This document shows positions 31,793 through 40,799 of a stretch of 64,000 bases of DNA, one piece after another (within the stretch, counting starts at the first letter, position 1; each line of letters begins with the position of its first letter). The stretch is from positions 168,581 through 232,580 of the forward strand of contig JABLXQ010000003.1 of the NCBI GenBank assembly GCA_013178375.1. Direction: 5' to 3'. The position numbers and the translations under genes were made by a program. The notes beneath the pieces were generated by a model. That model did not search any database. It was not told the origin of the DNA and worked only from the letters and a program-made list of their open reading frames with translations. This DNA comes from Gammaproteobacteria bacterium (GTDB lineage Bacteria; Pseudomonadota; Gammaproteobacteria; Pseudomonadales; Ketobacteraceae).

Positions 31793-32635
31793 ATGTCCGA
31801 TTATGATCGTGTGGCCAGTGCCATCGCCTTTATCGAGCAACGGCTGACAGACCAGCCCGGCCTGGATGAAATCGCCGCCCACGTCCATCTGAGCCCGTTT
31901 CATTTCCAGCGTCTGTTCAGCCGCTGGGCTGGCACCACCCCCAAACGTTTTTTGCAGGTGCTGACACTGGAGCGTGGCAAGCATCTGCTGGAACAGTCGC
32001 GCCCATTGCTGGAAGTGAGCGATGCGCTGGGGCTCAGCAGCAGTTCCCGTTTGCACGATCATTTTGTGCAGATCGAAGCGGTGACGCCCGGTGAATACAA
32101 AAGCCGGGGCCGCGATCTGCAGATCCGCCACGGCCTGCACGAAACACCTTTCGGCCACCTGTTCGTGGCGATGACGGGGCGCGGCGTGTGTCAGGCCGTT
32201 TTCATTGAAGACGAGGATGCTGATGCGCCGCTGCAGGAATTGCAGCAGGCCTGGCCGCTGGCGCAGCTGGTGCGCGATCAGGTCGCGACGCAGGTGGTGG
32301 TGGAGGCGATGCTGGGTACGCTGCCGGATTCCGCGCGGCCGTTGCCGCTGCACGTGTCTGGCACCAATTTCCAGCTTGCCGTGTGGCGGGCGTTGCTGCG
32401 GATTCCAGCGGGTTCTGTATCGAGTTATTCGCAGCTGGCGGCGGTAATGGGTTGCCCGCAAGCGGCACGGGCAGTGGGCAATGCGATTGGCGCCAATCCC
32501 GTCGCGGTGCTGATTCCCTGTCACCGCGTGATCCAGCAAAGTGGCGCGTTGGGAGGTTATCGCTGGGGCTCGGTGCGCAAGCAGACGATCCAGGTGTGGG
32601 AACGGACGCGGCTGGAGTTGCTGCAGGGAAACTGA
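31793..32635 (+). CDS. AraC-type HTH fused to O6-alkylguanine-DNA alkyltransferase
   Basis: The 280-residue protein joins an AraC DNA-binding domain (residues about 8-105, LDEIAAHVHLSPFHFQRLFS) to an alkylguanine-DNA methyltransferase domain (about 190-278) with the active site Pro-Cys-His-Arg-Val (Cys243). The methyl group of damaged guanine is moved to this Cys, which is used once. E. coli Ada has an additional N-terminal zinc/phosphotriester domain, which is missing here. So this is an Ada-related repair protein that may also regulate genes, but without the known methyl-phosphotriester sensor. Confidence 0.92.
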   Translation: MSDYDRVASAIAFIEQRLTDQPGLDEIAAHVHLSPFHFQRLFSRWAGTTPKRFLQVLTLERGKHLLEQSRPLLEVSDALGLSSSSRLHDHFVQIEAVTPGEYKSRGRDLQIRHGLHETPFGHLFVAMTGRGVCQAVFIEDEDADAPLQELQQAWPLAQLVRDQVATQVVVEAMLGTLPDSARPLPLHVSGTNFQLAVWRALLRIPAGSVSSYSQLAAVMGCPQAARAVGNAIGANPVAVLIPCHRVIQQSGALGGYRWGSVRKQTIQVWERTRLELLQGN

Positions 32636-32653
32636 TCTGAGTCTGGCAGCAAA

Positions 32654-33979
32654 TCAATTCCCCGCAGGGTTGATGGCAATCTGCAATTTGGTGTTGAAGG
32701 TGACTTCGAACTGTTTCAGTTTCGTAATGTAGATTTCGGTCAGCAGCTTGCCAGCCGCCAACATGACCATCCCGTTTTGGTTGACCAGATCGCGACTGAG
32801 CTTCATGCCAGGTTGTACCTTGTCGGTGGTCAGAATGACTTCCTTTTTCTGCGAAACCAGGGCTCGTATCTGGTCGATTATGCCGCAGAACACGCGAACC
32901 ACTGCCGGATCGTAACGTTTACCAGATTCTGACAGGATGTATTCATGGGCCTGCGTTTCGGACAGCGCCTTCCCCACGAAATTATTGGGCATCTGCAGGT
33001 TGTCGTAGTCATTCGCCACGGCCACTATGCGTGCGCCGATGGGAATATCACTGCCGCTCAGCTTGCCCGGAAAGCCTTTGCCGTCGAAACGCTCGTGGTG
33101 GTGCAGGACGATCTGGGCTGCCTCCCGCAGCGGATCGAATGACAGCAGCGCTGCCTCCCCCTGCTGGGTGTGCTGCTGGTAGCGCTTGAGTTCGATGGGT
33201 GTCATCTCCAGTACGCTTTTGCCCAATATCGCGGGCTCGATGCCGATCTTGCCGATGTCGTGCAACACGGCGCCAAAGTAGGTTTGCCGTGCCTCCTGAT
33301 CACTCAGCGGCATCGCCTTCGCGATCAGTTCCGCCACCTTGGCCACGCGAAAGCTGTGCTGCTTCTTGTAACGCTCGTTCAGCTCGATCAGGTTGGCCAG
33401 TAGCGGCACCGTCTGGTAATAGGTGTCCTGCAGTTCCTGGTAGGCGGTGTCCAGTTGCGAGGCGGTCTGTTCCAGTTCGGCGGTGCGATGCTTGATGATA
33501 GTTTCCTGTTGCTCGGTCAGTTCCAGCAGCCTTGCATTCTGTTCTGCCTGGATGCGTTCCAGGTGCTGGTTGTAATCGCGCAGCTGCTTCATTTCCAGCG
33601 CGTCCCTGACGTGACGCAGCAGGTCCTCGTCGTTCCAGGGTTTGGTGATGTACTGGAAAATCCGCCCTTCGTTCACGGCGGCGATGGTGGATTTCATGTC
33701 GGCAAAACCGGTCAGCAGGATGCGCACCGAGTCGGGCCGCTTTTGCGCCGCCTGTTTCAGAAAACTGGCGCCGTCCATGTTGGGCATGCGCATGTCGGAG
33801 ATGATCAGGTCCACCTTGTTCTGGTCCAGGATCTGCAACCCGTCGGCGCCGCAGCTGGCGGTCATCACGGAATAGTCTTCTTCCTCCAGCAACCGGCTCA
33901 GGCTGTTGAGTATGCTCTGTTCGTCATCCACGATCAGGATCAGGCTGTTGGGCGTGAAGGATTGGGTCGTTGTCTTCAT
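32654..33979 (-). CDS. Response regulator with HD-GYP domain
   Basis: The 441-residue protein has a receiver domain (residues about 12-130; VDDEQ, phospho-Asp in IISDMRMPNMDG, switch LLTGFAD, KPW), a coiled coil, then an HD-GYP domain. The latter has LHDIGKIGI, HHERFDGKGFPGKL and VANDYD, so the metal ligands look intact (GFP replaces GYP). HD-GYP proteins degrade cyclic di-GMP. ATG 33979 is one base from the stop of the histidine kinase, so they form an operon and a likely sensor-effector pair. An in-frame ATG at 34051 would overlap the kinase gene. Confidence 0.92.
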   Translation of the reverse strand: MKTTTQSFTPNSLILIVDDEQSILNSLSRLLEEEDYSVMTASCGADGLQILDQNKVDLIISDMRMPNMDGASFLKQAAQKRPDSVRILLTGFADMKSTIAAVNEGRIFQYITKPWNDEDLLRHVRDALEMKQLRDYNQHLERIQAEQNARLLELTEQQETIIKHRTAELEQTASQLDTAYQELQDTYYQTVPLLANLIELNERYKKQHSFRVAKVAELIAKAMPLSDQEARQTYFGAVLHDIGKIGIEPAILGKSVLEMTPIELKRYQQHTQQGEAALLSFDPLREAAQIVLHHHERFDGKGFPGKLSGSDIPIGARIVAVANDYDNLQMPNNFVGKALSETQAHEYILSESGKRYDPAVVRVFCGIIDQIRALVSQKKEVILTTDKVQPGMKLSRDLVNQNGMVMLAAGKLLTEIYITKLKQFEVTFNTKLQIAINPAGN

Positions 33980-33980
33980 G

Positions 33981-35885
33981 TTACGCCACCGATCTCGGAG
34001 TTTCCTGCTGGATGGGAAGGGTGATGGTGAAGGTGGTGCCCTCGCCGACAACGGATGTTACCTTCAGTTCGCCGCCGTGCTTGTTGATGATGCCGTATGA
34101 AAGCGACAATCCCAGGCCGGTGCCTTTTCCCACTTCCTTGGTCGTGAAGAAGGGATCGAAAATCTTGCTGAGAATATTGGGCGGGATGCCGCTGCCGGTA
34201 TCCTGGATTTCAATGATCACGTTGTTGTTGGACTGGCGCGTGCGGATAAAGATTGCGCCGGAATCCTTCATCGCCTGGGCTGCGTTGACCAGCAGATTCA
34301 TGATCACCTGATTGATCTGGAATGGCACGCACTCCACCAGTGGAATGTCGCCGTATTCCTTGTGCACGGTGGCCTTGTACTTGATTTCATTCCAGGCGAT
34401 GTTGAGGGTGCTGTCGATGCCGTCGTGCAGATTCGCCCACTGCCATTCCGCCTCGTCGACGCGGGAGAAGTCTTTCAGATCCTGCACGATGCGCTTCACC
34501 CGGTCGACACCTTCGCGCGATTCTTCGATCACCGAGGTTATATTGGGCTTCAGGCTGGCGTAGCGGGTTTCCTGTTTGATGCGGGCAATCTCGTTGCTGA
34601 GGGCAGGATCGGTGAGCGAGTCCGCTATGGTGTCAAACAGATTCAGAATCCTGAATATCCGTTCCGCGTATTTGTCGAGCATGGACAGGTTGGAATTGAT
34701 GAAGCCGATGGGATTGTTGATTTCATGCGCTACACCGGCGGCCAGCTGGCCCAGGGATGCCATTTTCTCTTGCTGGATCAGCTGATTCTGCGCATCGGCC
34801 AGCTTCTTGTTGGCTTCCACGATCTGGGTGTTGCTCTCCAGCAGTTCGGCCTGGAATTTTATCCGGTTCATGATTTCATCCGTCAGCTCGGAATTGATGG
34901 AGGTGAGATCACTGGTGCGCTGAACCGCAAGGGTCGCCATTTTCTGCACGGATCGCTTGGCATACAGGAACTGGGCACACAGCAGGCAGGTGAAGAGAAC
35001 GCTGAAGGCCATCAGCGCCCACTTGAAGATGCGCGATTTCTGCAGAAAGGTGGGGTTTTCCTCGACGCGGAGGGTAAAGGTCATGTTCTCGAAATCAATG
35101 GTCAGCTGGTCGGATGCGTCCTGTTTTGGAACGGGCATGATGGCGCCGGGTTGGTTGCTGTCTGCACGCCGGGCGTTACCCTCGATGGTTTCTATTTCGC
35201 TGGCCACCAGCGTGATATTGGTCGTATCGAATACCGCTTGTTTGCGCATGCCGCTGATAATCAGCAATTGCCCCCGGTTGGCTGCAATGGGCAACAGGGT
35301 GACATAGGCCAGGAAAACCTCACTGCCCTCGGTATCCACTGGAATCTGCAGCATGAATTGTCGTTCCGCCGGGCCGAATCCGGCCGGCAGGGTGGCGAGC
35401 CTGGGTGACAGCAGGAGTCTGTCGATGATACTGGGGGGGAGGTCGTCGGAGTGAGCGATGAAGGGCGGAGATACCACCGCTTGCAGGCCGGGAATTGCCT
35501 GATATGGCAACTGTGCCAGCACCACGAATGCGCCATTGGTGTATTGGTCGAACAGTGATTTGGAAAATTCCGCGAACTCCTGTTCATCCAGCTGTTGCGA
35601 GGACTGAAACAGGGCCTGCACCATGCGACCGCGCTGACGGACGTATTCCAGCCGGTCGTATACGGTGTCGATATAGATGCGTTTGGTGCCGGACAGATAC
35701 GTAGTTTGAATCTGGTCTTCCCAACTGCGGGTGGCAACAATGCCTCCGATCGTCAATACCAGGCCGACAACCACGATCAGCATGAGCGGCAGATAGCTGT
35801 TGATCAAATCGCTCGGCGAAAAGGTGTCCTTCTCAGCCGCCGTCTGCGCCAGTAAAACCAGTTTATCGTTAGACTGCTTTCCCAT
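33981..35885 (-). CDS. Membrane sensor histidine kinase (CHASE-like input)
   Basis: The 634-residue kinase has a membrane helix at about 31-52, an outer sensor region to about 285 that resembles CHASE domains, a second helix at about 289-312, and a coiled coil. The kinase core follows: H-box GVAHEINNPIGFINSNLS, N-box VIMNLLVNAAQAM, G1 QDTGSGIPPN, and FDPFFTTKEVGKGTGLGLSL. All catalytic boxes are intact. Between the REC-HD-GYP genes (4 bp from one, 1 bp from the other), it is likely to phosphorylate one or both. Confidence 0.92.
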   Translation of the reverse strand: MGKQSNDKLVLLAQTAAEKDTFSPSDLINSYLPLMLIVVVGLVLTIGGIVATRSWEDQIQTTYLSGTKRIYIDTVYDRLEYVRQRGRMVQALFQSSQQLDEQEFAEFSKSLFDQYTNGAFVVLAQLPYQAIPGLQAVVSPPFIAHSDDLPPSIIDRLLLSPRLATLPAGFGPAERQFMLQIPVDTEGSEVFLAYVTLLPIAANRGQLLIISGMRKQAVFDTTNITLVASEIETIEGNARRADSNQPGAIMPVPKQDASDQLTIDFENMTFTLRVEENPTFLQKSRIFKWALMAFSVLFTCLLCAQFLYAKRSVQKMATLAVQRTSDLTSINSELTDEIMNRIKFQAELLESNTQIVEANKKLADAQNQLIQQEKMASLGQLAAGVAHEINNPIGFINSNLSMLDKYAERIFRILNLFDTIADSLTDPALSNEIARIKQETRYASLKPNITSVIEESREGVDRVKRIVQDLKDFSRVDEAEWQWANLHDGIDSTLNIAWNEIKYKATVHKEYGDIPLVECVPFQINQVIMNLLVNAAQAMKDSGAIFIRTRQSNNNVIIEIQDTGSGIPPNILSKIFDPFFTTKEVGKGTGLGLSLSYGIINKHGGELKVTSVVGEGTTFTITLPIQQETPRSVA

Positions 35886-35889
35886 GGGC

Positions 35890-36966
35890 TTACACGCACT
35901 GATCGATCAGGTTTTCCAGTGTTTCATCCGACTGCAGCAACAGGGCCACGATCTCGGGATCAAACTGGCGGCCCGCTGACTGCGTCAGCAGGACATGAAG
36001 GTTTTGCAGGGCAGCGGCGCGGGGTTCTTCGCGCTGGAGCTCTGTCACGATGGCACAGGCGATGGCAAATACCCGCGCTTCCAACGGTATATCCAGGCTG
36101 CGCAGGCCATTGGGAAAACCCGTGCCATCGAAATGCTCGTGGTGGCTGGCGCAGATGTTGTGTGCCAGCTGCAGCAACGGAATATCGGACTCCGCGAACA
36201 GCTGCGAACCGATCAGGGCATGGCGGAAATACAGCTTGCGCTCTATGGGATTGAGGCTGTCCGGATCGGAAAAGCGCAGGCGCTCTGGCAGTGCCAGCAT
36301 CCCGATATCATGCAGCTGACTGGCGAGGGCAATGTTTTCACTGGTATCCGCCGGCAGACCCAACAGCCAGGCAATGGCTGCCGCACACACGCCCACCCGA
36401 TTGGACATCCGGGTCGGCGATGGCTGGTTCAGCGACGACAGGCCCGATATCCGGTTGATCATCTCGCGATAGGCGCGGAAATTTTTGCGCTTCGATTCCT
36501 CCAGCTCTTCAAGCGCCTGCTGCAGTTTGGTTGTTCTCAGCTTGACTCTCTTTTCCAGATCCGCATTCAGCATCAACATATCGCGCTGGAAGCTGCTGAT
36601 GCGCAGCAGCGAAGTGATGCGGGTTTCCAGTTCGATTGGGTCAAACGGCTTGGCAATGAAGTCGTCGGCGCCGAGGCTGACGGATTGCAGCCGTGTCTGC
36701 GAATCCCCCATGCCGGTCATGACGCAGACCGGCACCCGGTTGCGGCCCTGCATATCGTTGTACTGCTCCAGAAATCCAAATCCGTCCTTCACTGGCATCC
36801 GGATATCCAGCAGGATCAGATCAGGCATGCATTCCTGCAGTGCGTCCAGTCCTTCCTGACCGTTGCCAGCCTCCATGAAGTGATAATCATATTCCTCGAA
36901 CTGGCGGATAATGGTTTTGCGGTTGGCCGGCTCGTCGTCGACGATGAGGATGGTGTGGGTGGACAT
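35890..36966 (-). CDS. Response regulator with degenerate HD-GYP domain
   Basis: The 358-residue protein has a receiver domain (VDDEP, phospho-Asp in LILLDIRMPVKDG, KPF) and a coiled coil. The HD-GYP-like domain has LHDIGMLALP (the Lys after HDIG is Met) and HHEHFDGTGFPNGL, but FAIACAI stands where the family has an Asp-containing ADxYDA motif. The final metal/dimer Asp is therefore missing, and phosphodiesterase activity is doubtful. It may act as a receptor or a regulatory partner of the other HD-GYP. It is 4 bp from the sensor kinase gene, in the same operon. Confidence 0.85.
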   Translation of the reverse strand: MSTHTILIVDDEPANRKTIIRQFEEYDYHFMEAGNGQEGLDALQECMPDLILLDIRMPVKDGFGFLEQYNDMQGRNRVPVCVMTGMGDSQTRLQSVSLGADDFIAKPFDPIELETRITSLLRISSFQRDMLMLNADLEKRVKLRTTKLQQALEELEESKRKNFRAYREMINRISGLSSLNQPSPTRMSNRVGVCAAAIAWLLGLPADTSENIALASQLHDIGMLALPERLRFSDPDSLNPIERKLYFRHALIGSQLFAESDIPLLQLAHNICASHHEHFDGTGFPNGLRSLDIPLEARVFAIACAIVTELQREEPRAAALQNLHVLLTQSAGRQFDPEIVALLLQSDETLENLIDQCV

Positions 36967-37000
36967 GCGTCGCTCCTCTTCAAAACGTTTGGTTCAGGCG

Positions 37001-37822
37001 TCACGCCGGCGTTGCAAGATTATGTTTGATGGCCTGCTCGATGGAGGTCATGACCTCGGTCGAACTGGCTTCCGGTGGAAAATTTTCGAGATGGAGCTGG
37101 CGTTCTCCCTGAGGATCTGCCGGCACGGTTTCACCGGGGGAAGGATAGCCCATCGCGTTGGCCAGCCCATGGGCCGCATGTATCAGTTGCACATAAACGG
37201 CGGATGGTTTTGGGCAGCTGGCAGGTCTGGTGTAGTAACGGATGCAGTGCAGGAACAGATCCGGCAAATGCCAGGATTTCGCCATGGTTTCGCCCAGCGC
37301 ACACATGGAATCTATTTCCTCCCCCATATCGTCCTGGCCCTTCTTTGCCTTGGCAAGGAAAGCGTTGAAATAATCCGGAAAGCCCACCATCGTGATCTGC
37401 TTTCCAAGTTCATGCAGCAGGCCGAGCGTATAACAGGTGCTGTCGTCCAGCGCTGAAAAACGGGCCAGCTGCGAAGCGATGATGGCGGTTGCCACCGTGT
37501 GCTGGCGCAGGGATTCCTGTCCGGTGTTGCAGGTGAAGGATTCCATTGCTGTGGCGTAGACTATGTTGCGCAGACTGTTGAATCCCAGCAAAACACAGGC
37601 ATCGCGAATACTGTTGACCTTGCGCTTCATGCCATAAAACGGCGAATTGGCGATCTTCAGTATTGTGGCCGAGGTGTTGGCATCCTCCTCGATGATCTTG
37701 TGCAGGTTGGTGGCGTTGTACTGTCCGTTGCTGAGTTCTTCAAGCAGACGCAGCACCACGGGATTCAGAGGCGGAATCCGTCCGATGTTGCTGATCAGTT
37801 CCTGACCTTTCGATATGTCCAT
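37001..37822 (-). CDS. HDOD-domain signalling protein
   Basis: The protein of about 273 residues is one HDOD domain: IPPLNPVVLRLLEELSNG, EEDANTSATILKIANSPFYG, RDACVLLGFNSLRNIVYAT, then LGLLHELGKQI and LPDLFLHCIRYY. HDOD proteins lack HD-type catalysis and work as signalling scaffolds, often around chemotaxis, cyclic di-GMP and type IV pilus circuits. ATG 37822 is preferred to TTG 37828. It sits in the middle of the response-regulator operon, with 28- and 34-bp gaps to its neighbours. Confidence 0.9.
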   Translation of the reverse strand: MDISKGQELISNIGRIPPLNPVVLRLLEELSNGQYNATNLHKIIEEDANTSATILKIANSPFYGMKRKVNSIRDACVLLGFNSLRNIVYATAMESFTCNTGQESLRQHTVATAIIASQLARFSALDDSTCYTLGLLHELGKQITMVGFPDYFNAFLAKAKKGQDDMGEEIDSMCALGETMAKSWHLPDLFLHCIRYYTRPASCPKPSAVYVQLIHAAHGLANAMGYPSPGETVPADPQGERQLHLENFPPEASSTEVMTSIEQAIKHNLATPA

Positions 37823-37850
37823 TCTCAAGTAGGTATTCCCTTCGTTATAA

Positions 37851-38666
37851 CTATCGCGGCAGTGCGATCAGAAGCAGCCCCAGCGAATTCATTTCAGATC
37901 CGAGACGATGTATCTGAAGTTTGGTGTCACCATGAGTCAGTTCGCTGGTGCGCAGGTCGTCCGTATGTATCATGCGGTCGATGTCCGGCAGCGCATACTG
38001 GAATTCGGGTTGCAGTGCCTGGGAAATGTGCAGGCCCAGCGCGCTCTTGCCGGTGCTGGTGAGCAACGTGCGCGCCTTGGCGTTTTCCAGAACCACGAAC
38101 AGGTCGCTATCGAGTCCAACTACGCTGTACGGAAAATATTCCAGGGCGTCCTGATACACCTTCAGCGACGCTATGTGCAATTCCAGTTTGTGCGTTTTTT
38201 CGTTGACCTTGGTTTCCAGTTCGCTGTTGAGTTTTTCCAGTTTTTGGTTGGTTTCAATCAACTCCTGCGACAGCAGCCGGTTTTTCTCCGAAAGTTCGTA
38301 GTATTCAAAGGCCTCCTTGATGGTGTTGAGCAGTTGATCATCGTCCCAGGGTTTGCAGACGAATTTGAATATGGAACCTTCATTGATGGCTTCCGTAAGG
38401 GTTTGCAGTTCAGAGTAACCGCTCAGAATCATGCGAACTTTCGATGCATGATTGGATTTGACCGCGCGCAGAAACTCGATGCCCGTCATTTGGGGCATGC
38501 GCTGGTCCGATAGAATCACGCCGATTTCAGGTGTGCTTGCCAGAATCTGCAGACCATCCTGTCCGTCCTTTGCCCGGTGCACGCAGTAACCTTCTTCGTC
38601 GAGCAGGCGTTGCAGCGAGTTCAGGATGTTCGGCTCGTCATCAACGATCAATATATGTCGTCTCAT
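37851..38666 (-). CDS. Response regulator with coiled coil and PAS-like tail
   Basis: The 271-residue protein has a receiver domain (VDDEP, phospho-Asp in VILSDQRMPQMTG, KPWDDDQL) closely similar to those of the other regulators in the cluster. A coiled coil follows (ETNQKLEKLNSELETKVNEK), then a small PAS-like module (YFPYSVVGLDSDLFVVLENA). It has no DNA-binding or enzymatic output. It may be a phosphate sink or a scaffold for the pathway. It is the first gene after the 147-bp gap that follows the GTPase gene. Confidence 0.85.
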   Translation of the reverse strand: MRRHILIVDDEPNILNSLQRLLDEEGYCVHRAKDGQDGLQILASTPEIGVILSDQRMPQMTGIEFLRAVKSNHASKVRMILSGYSELQTLTEAINEGSIFKFVCKPWDDDQLLNTIKEAFEYYELSEKNRLLSQELIETNQKLEKLNSELETKVNEKTHKLELHIASLKVYQDALEYFPYSVVGLDSDLFVVLENAKARTLLTSTGKSALGLHISQALQPEFQYALPDIDRMIHTDDLRTSELTHGDTKLQIHRLGSEMNSLGLLLIALPR

Positions 38667-38682
38667 TGGTTATTCGAACCAA
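38666..38682. promoter_or_regulatory. Short inverted repeat at the start of the REC gene
   Basis: TTGGTT (38666-38671) and AACCAA (38677-38682) form a perfect dyad around 5 bp, touching the start codon of the minus-strand response-regulator gene. It could be an operator or an mRNA hairpin that covers the translation start. Support is position and symmetry only. Confidence 0.3.
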
Positions 38683-38813
38683 ACTCCGTCTAAAAGTAAT
38701 TACAACTCTAGCAGATGGATTCAGGTGCAGGAGCAGCGGTTTATGGCCATTTGTTCTAACGAGGCGTTGCAAGGTGCATGCGGTGAGGATTTACCTGTTC
38801 CAGTTGCGTTTAT

Positions 38814-39467
38814 TCAGTGAATGCGGTCGATTATCTGACCAACAAACGCATCTTTCGTGAGGTTATGCTGTGCGTTCAGTTGATAGCTGGCGTCCAGTTT
38901 CGGATAAACATTTTCCAGCAGTGCAGACAGGGTTTCGATTACACCCTTGCGATTGAGGGCTTCAGCGAAGATCACCGGCCAAGGGGTGGACTTCCAGCGG
39001 GCGCGGATATCCTCCACCGAGAGAATGCCGGCAAGATCGCGTTTGTTGAACTGCACCACTAGGGGGACGCAGTTGAAATCGATGCCGACCTTGCTCGCGT
39101 TTTCTTCAAGATTCTGGAAGGATTCCGCGTTGTTGATCACCTGGTTGAGCTGTGAGTCGGCCACGAACACGATGCCGTCCGCACGTGACAGTACGGCTTT
39201 GCGGGTGGTGTCGTGCGCAACCTGTCCTGGCACCGTATAGAGTTTGATTTTGATCAGAAGTCCGCTGGGGGCATGAAATCCCAGTGGCAACAGATCAAAA
39301 AATAGCGTGCGATCATTCCGTGTTTCCAGAATCATCATGTCGCCTTTGTATTGCGGTGCCAGCAGATCATGCAGTGCGGTGAGGTTGGTGGTTTTTCCAC
39401 TCAGCGCCGGGCCGTAAAAAACAAGTTTGATCAACAACCGGTTGTTGTCCTTGTCGAAATCAGCCAT
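38814..39467 (-). CDS. MglA-like Ras-superfamily GTPase
   Basis: The 217-residue protein is a bacterial small GTPase of the MglA type: G1 GPALSGKTTN, FFDLLPLGF, LYTVPGQVAHDTTRKAVL (the TVPGQ replaces the eukaryotic DTAGQ, as in MglA), VFVADSQ and G4 NKRD. MglA switches cell polarity and type IV pilus location in Myxococcus and gammaproteobacterial relatives. Its GAP partner MglB (roadblock domain) is not encoded nearby. The gene heads the minus-strand signalling genes and is divergent from the kinase/REC-ATPase pair across a 99-bp gap. Confidence 0.9.
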   Translation of the reverse strand: MADFDKDNNRLLIKLVFYGPALSGKTTNLTALHDLLAPQYKGDMMILETRNDRTLFFDLLPLGFHAPSGLLIKIKLYTVPGQVAHDTTRKAVLSRADGIVFVADSQLNQVINNAESFQNLEENASKVGIDFNCVPLVVQFNKRDLAGILSVEDIRARWKSTPWPVIFAEALNRKGVIETLSALLENVYPKLDASYQLNAQHNLTKDAFVGQIIDRIH

Positions 39468-39566
39468 GGGCTACCTAATCGTATTCAGGAAGTTTCGTCG
39501 GCGTATGCCATACTTGCAGTCAGTATATAGTCCCCTGATCAATTATTCCTATTTCAGGATTCGCGT

Positions 39567-40799
39567 GTGATTGATTCATTTGAAACGGAATTCAGCGCAG
39601 CCGACTTGCTGAAAGGGCTTGCGGGCGGAAATTGGGTAGCCCAACTGGAGAAACTCACGCAGGCACCAGTCAGCCTGACGGATTCTGCCGGCAACGTTTT
39701 GCTGCCGTCGCGCGATTCTGCGGTGCCGCCTGCGACACGTGCGCCGGTGCAGATCGATTTCGAGCCCATCGCCTGGCTGCATAGCAATTGTGCTCCTGAC
39801 ACACTCGCGGCGGTGGCCGGCATGTTGTCGCTGGTGTTGCAGAATCGCGCGCGCTATTTGATGGCGGCGGCCCTGCATTCAGAAGTCAGCATCGCGGATT
39901 TTCAGGCACTGCAGCAGCGCAACCTGGATCTGGAGGAATCCGAGGCGCGCTACAGGGCGCTGGCAGAACAACTGGAACAGCGCGTGCGGGAGCAGGTGGC
40001 CACTATCGAGGTTGCGCAACGTAATCTGTACGAAACCGAACGCCTGTCGTCGGTTGGCCGGCTGGCAGCGGGTGTCGCTCACGAAATCAATAATCCCATG
40101 GCCTTTATCTGCAGCAATCTGCAGTCCACCCGCCGAAGTCTCGGAAAGATCCAGGCATTCCGCGACAGCGTTGTTCCCGGTGACAGTGCCTGGCTTGCCG
40201 CCTGGCAGGAGCGGAACCTCGACAAAGTCATGGCGAATCTGTTTGCAATGCAGGATGAATCGGATGAAGGCTGCCGCCGTATCACCGCTATCGTCCGCAA
40301 TCTGAAAGGCTTTTCCAATGTCGACAATGACGAGTGGCTGGAAGTGAACGTCAGCGATTTGCTGGAACAGGTATGCAGCGTCGCCATTTGCGGCTGGCCG
40401 GGGGACATCGTGCTGGAAAGGCGCTTGCGGGCGCCTGTGAGTCTGCGTTGCAGGCCGGCGCATCTTTCCCAGGCCATTCATGCATTGTTGAGTAATAGCC
40501 TGCATGCCCTCAGCGATGTGCATGGAGTGAAAAAAATCATACTGGAGTCCTCCCTTGAGCATGAACAGCTGTGCATCCGGGTGCAGGACAGCGGAATGGG
40601 CATTCGTACCGAGCATCTGGCGCGGGTATTTGATCCCTTTTTTACCACCCGTCCTGTCGGTGCCGGCATTGGCCTGGGTCTGACGATTTGCCGTGATGTC
40701 GTGCTGGCGCACGGTGGCTGCATCCGGATCGATTCCAGCGTTGACGAAGGCACCTGTGTCAATATTACGCTGCCGCTGCCGGCGGCAGGAGCCCGCTGA
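39567..40799 (+). CDS. Soluble histidine kinase
   Basis: The 410-residue kinase has no membrane segment. Residues 1-115 look like a small ligand-sensing module (LTQAPVSLTDSAGNVLL, GAF/PocR-like), followed by a coiled coil. The kinase core has H-box GVAHEINNPMAFICSNLQ, N-box AIHALLSNSLHAL, G1 DSGMGIRTEH and FDPFFTTRPVGAGIGLGL. It starts with GTG at 39567. It overlaps by one base the REC-PilB-type gene (TGATG), so the receiver of that fusion is its likely target. The input is cytoplasmic. Confidence 0.9.
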   Translation: MIDSFETEFSAADLLKGLAGGNWVAQLEKLTQAPVSLTDSAGNVLLPSRDSAVPPATRAPVQIDFEPIAWLHSNCAPDTLAAVAGMLSLVLQNRARYLMAAALHSEVSIADFQALQQRNLDLEESEARYRALAEQLEQRVREQVATIEVAQRNLYETERLSSVGRLAAGVAHEINNPMAFICSNLQSTRRSLGKIQAFRDSVVPGDSAWLAAWQERNLDKVMANLFAMQDESDEGCRRITAIVRNLKGFSNVDNDEWLEVNVSDLLEQVCSVAICGWPGDIVLERRLRAPVSLRCRPAHLSQAIHALLSNSLHALSDVHGVKKIILESSLEHEQLCIRVQDSGMGIRTEHLARVFDPFFTTRPVGAGIGLGLTICRDVVLAHGGCIRIDSSVDEGTCVNITLPLPAAGAR

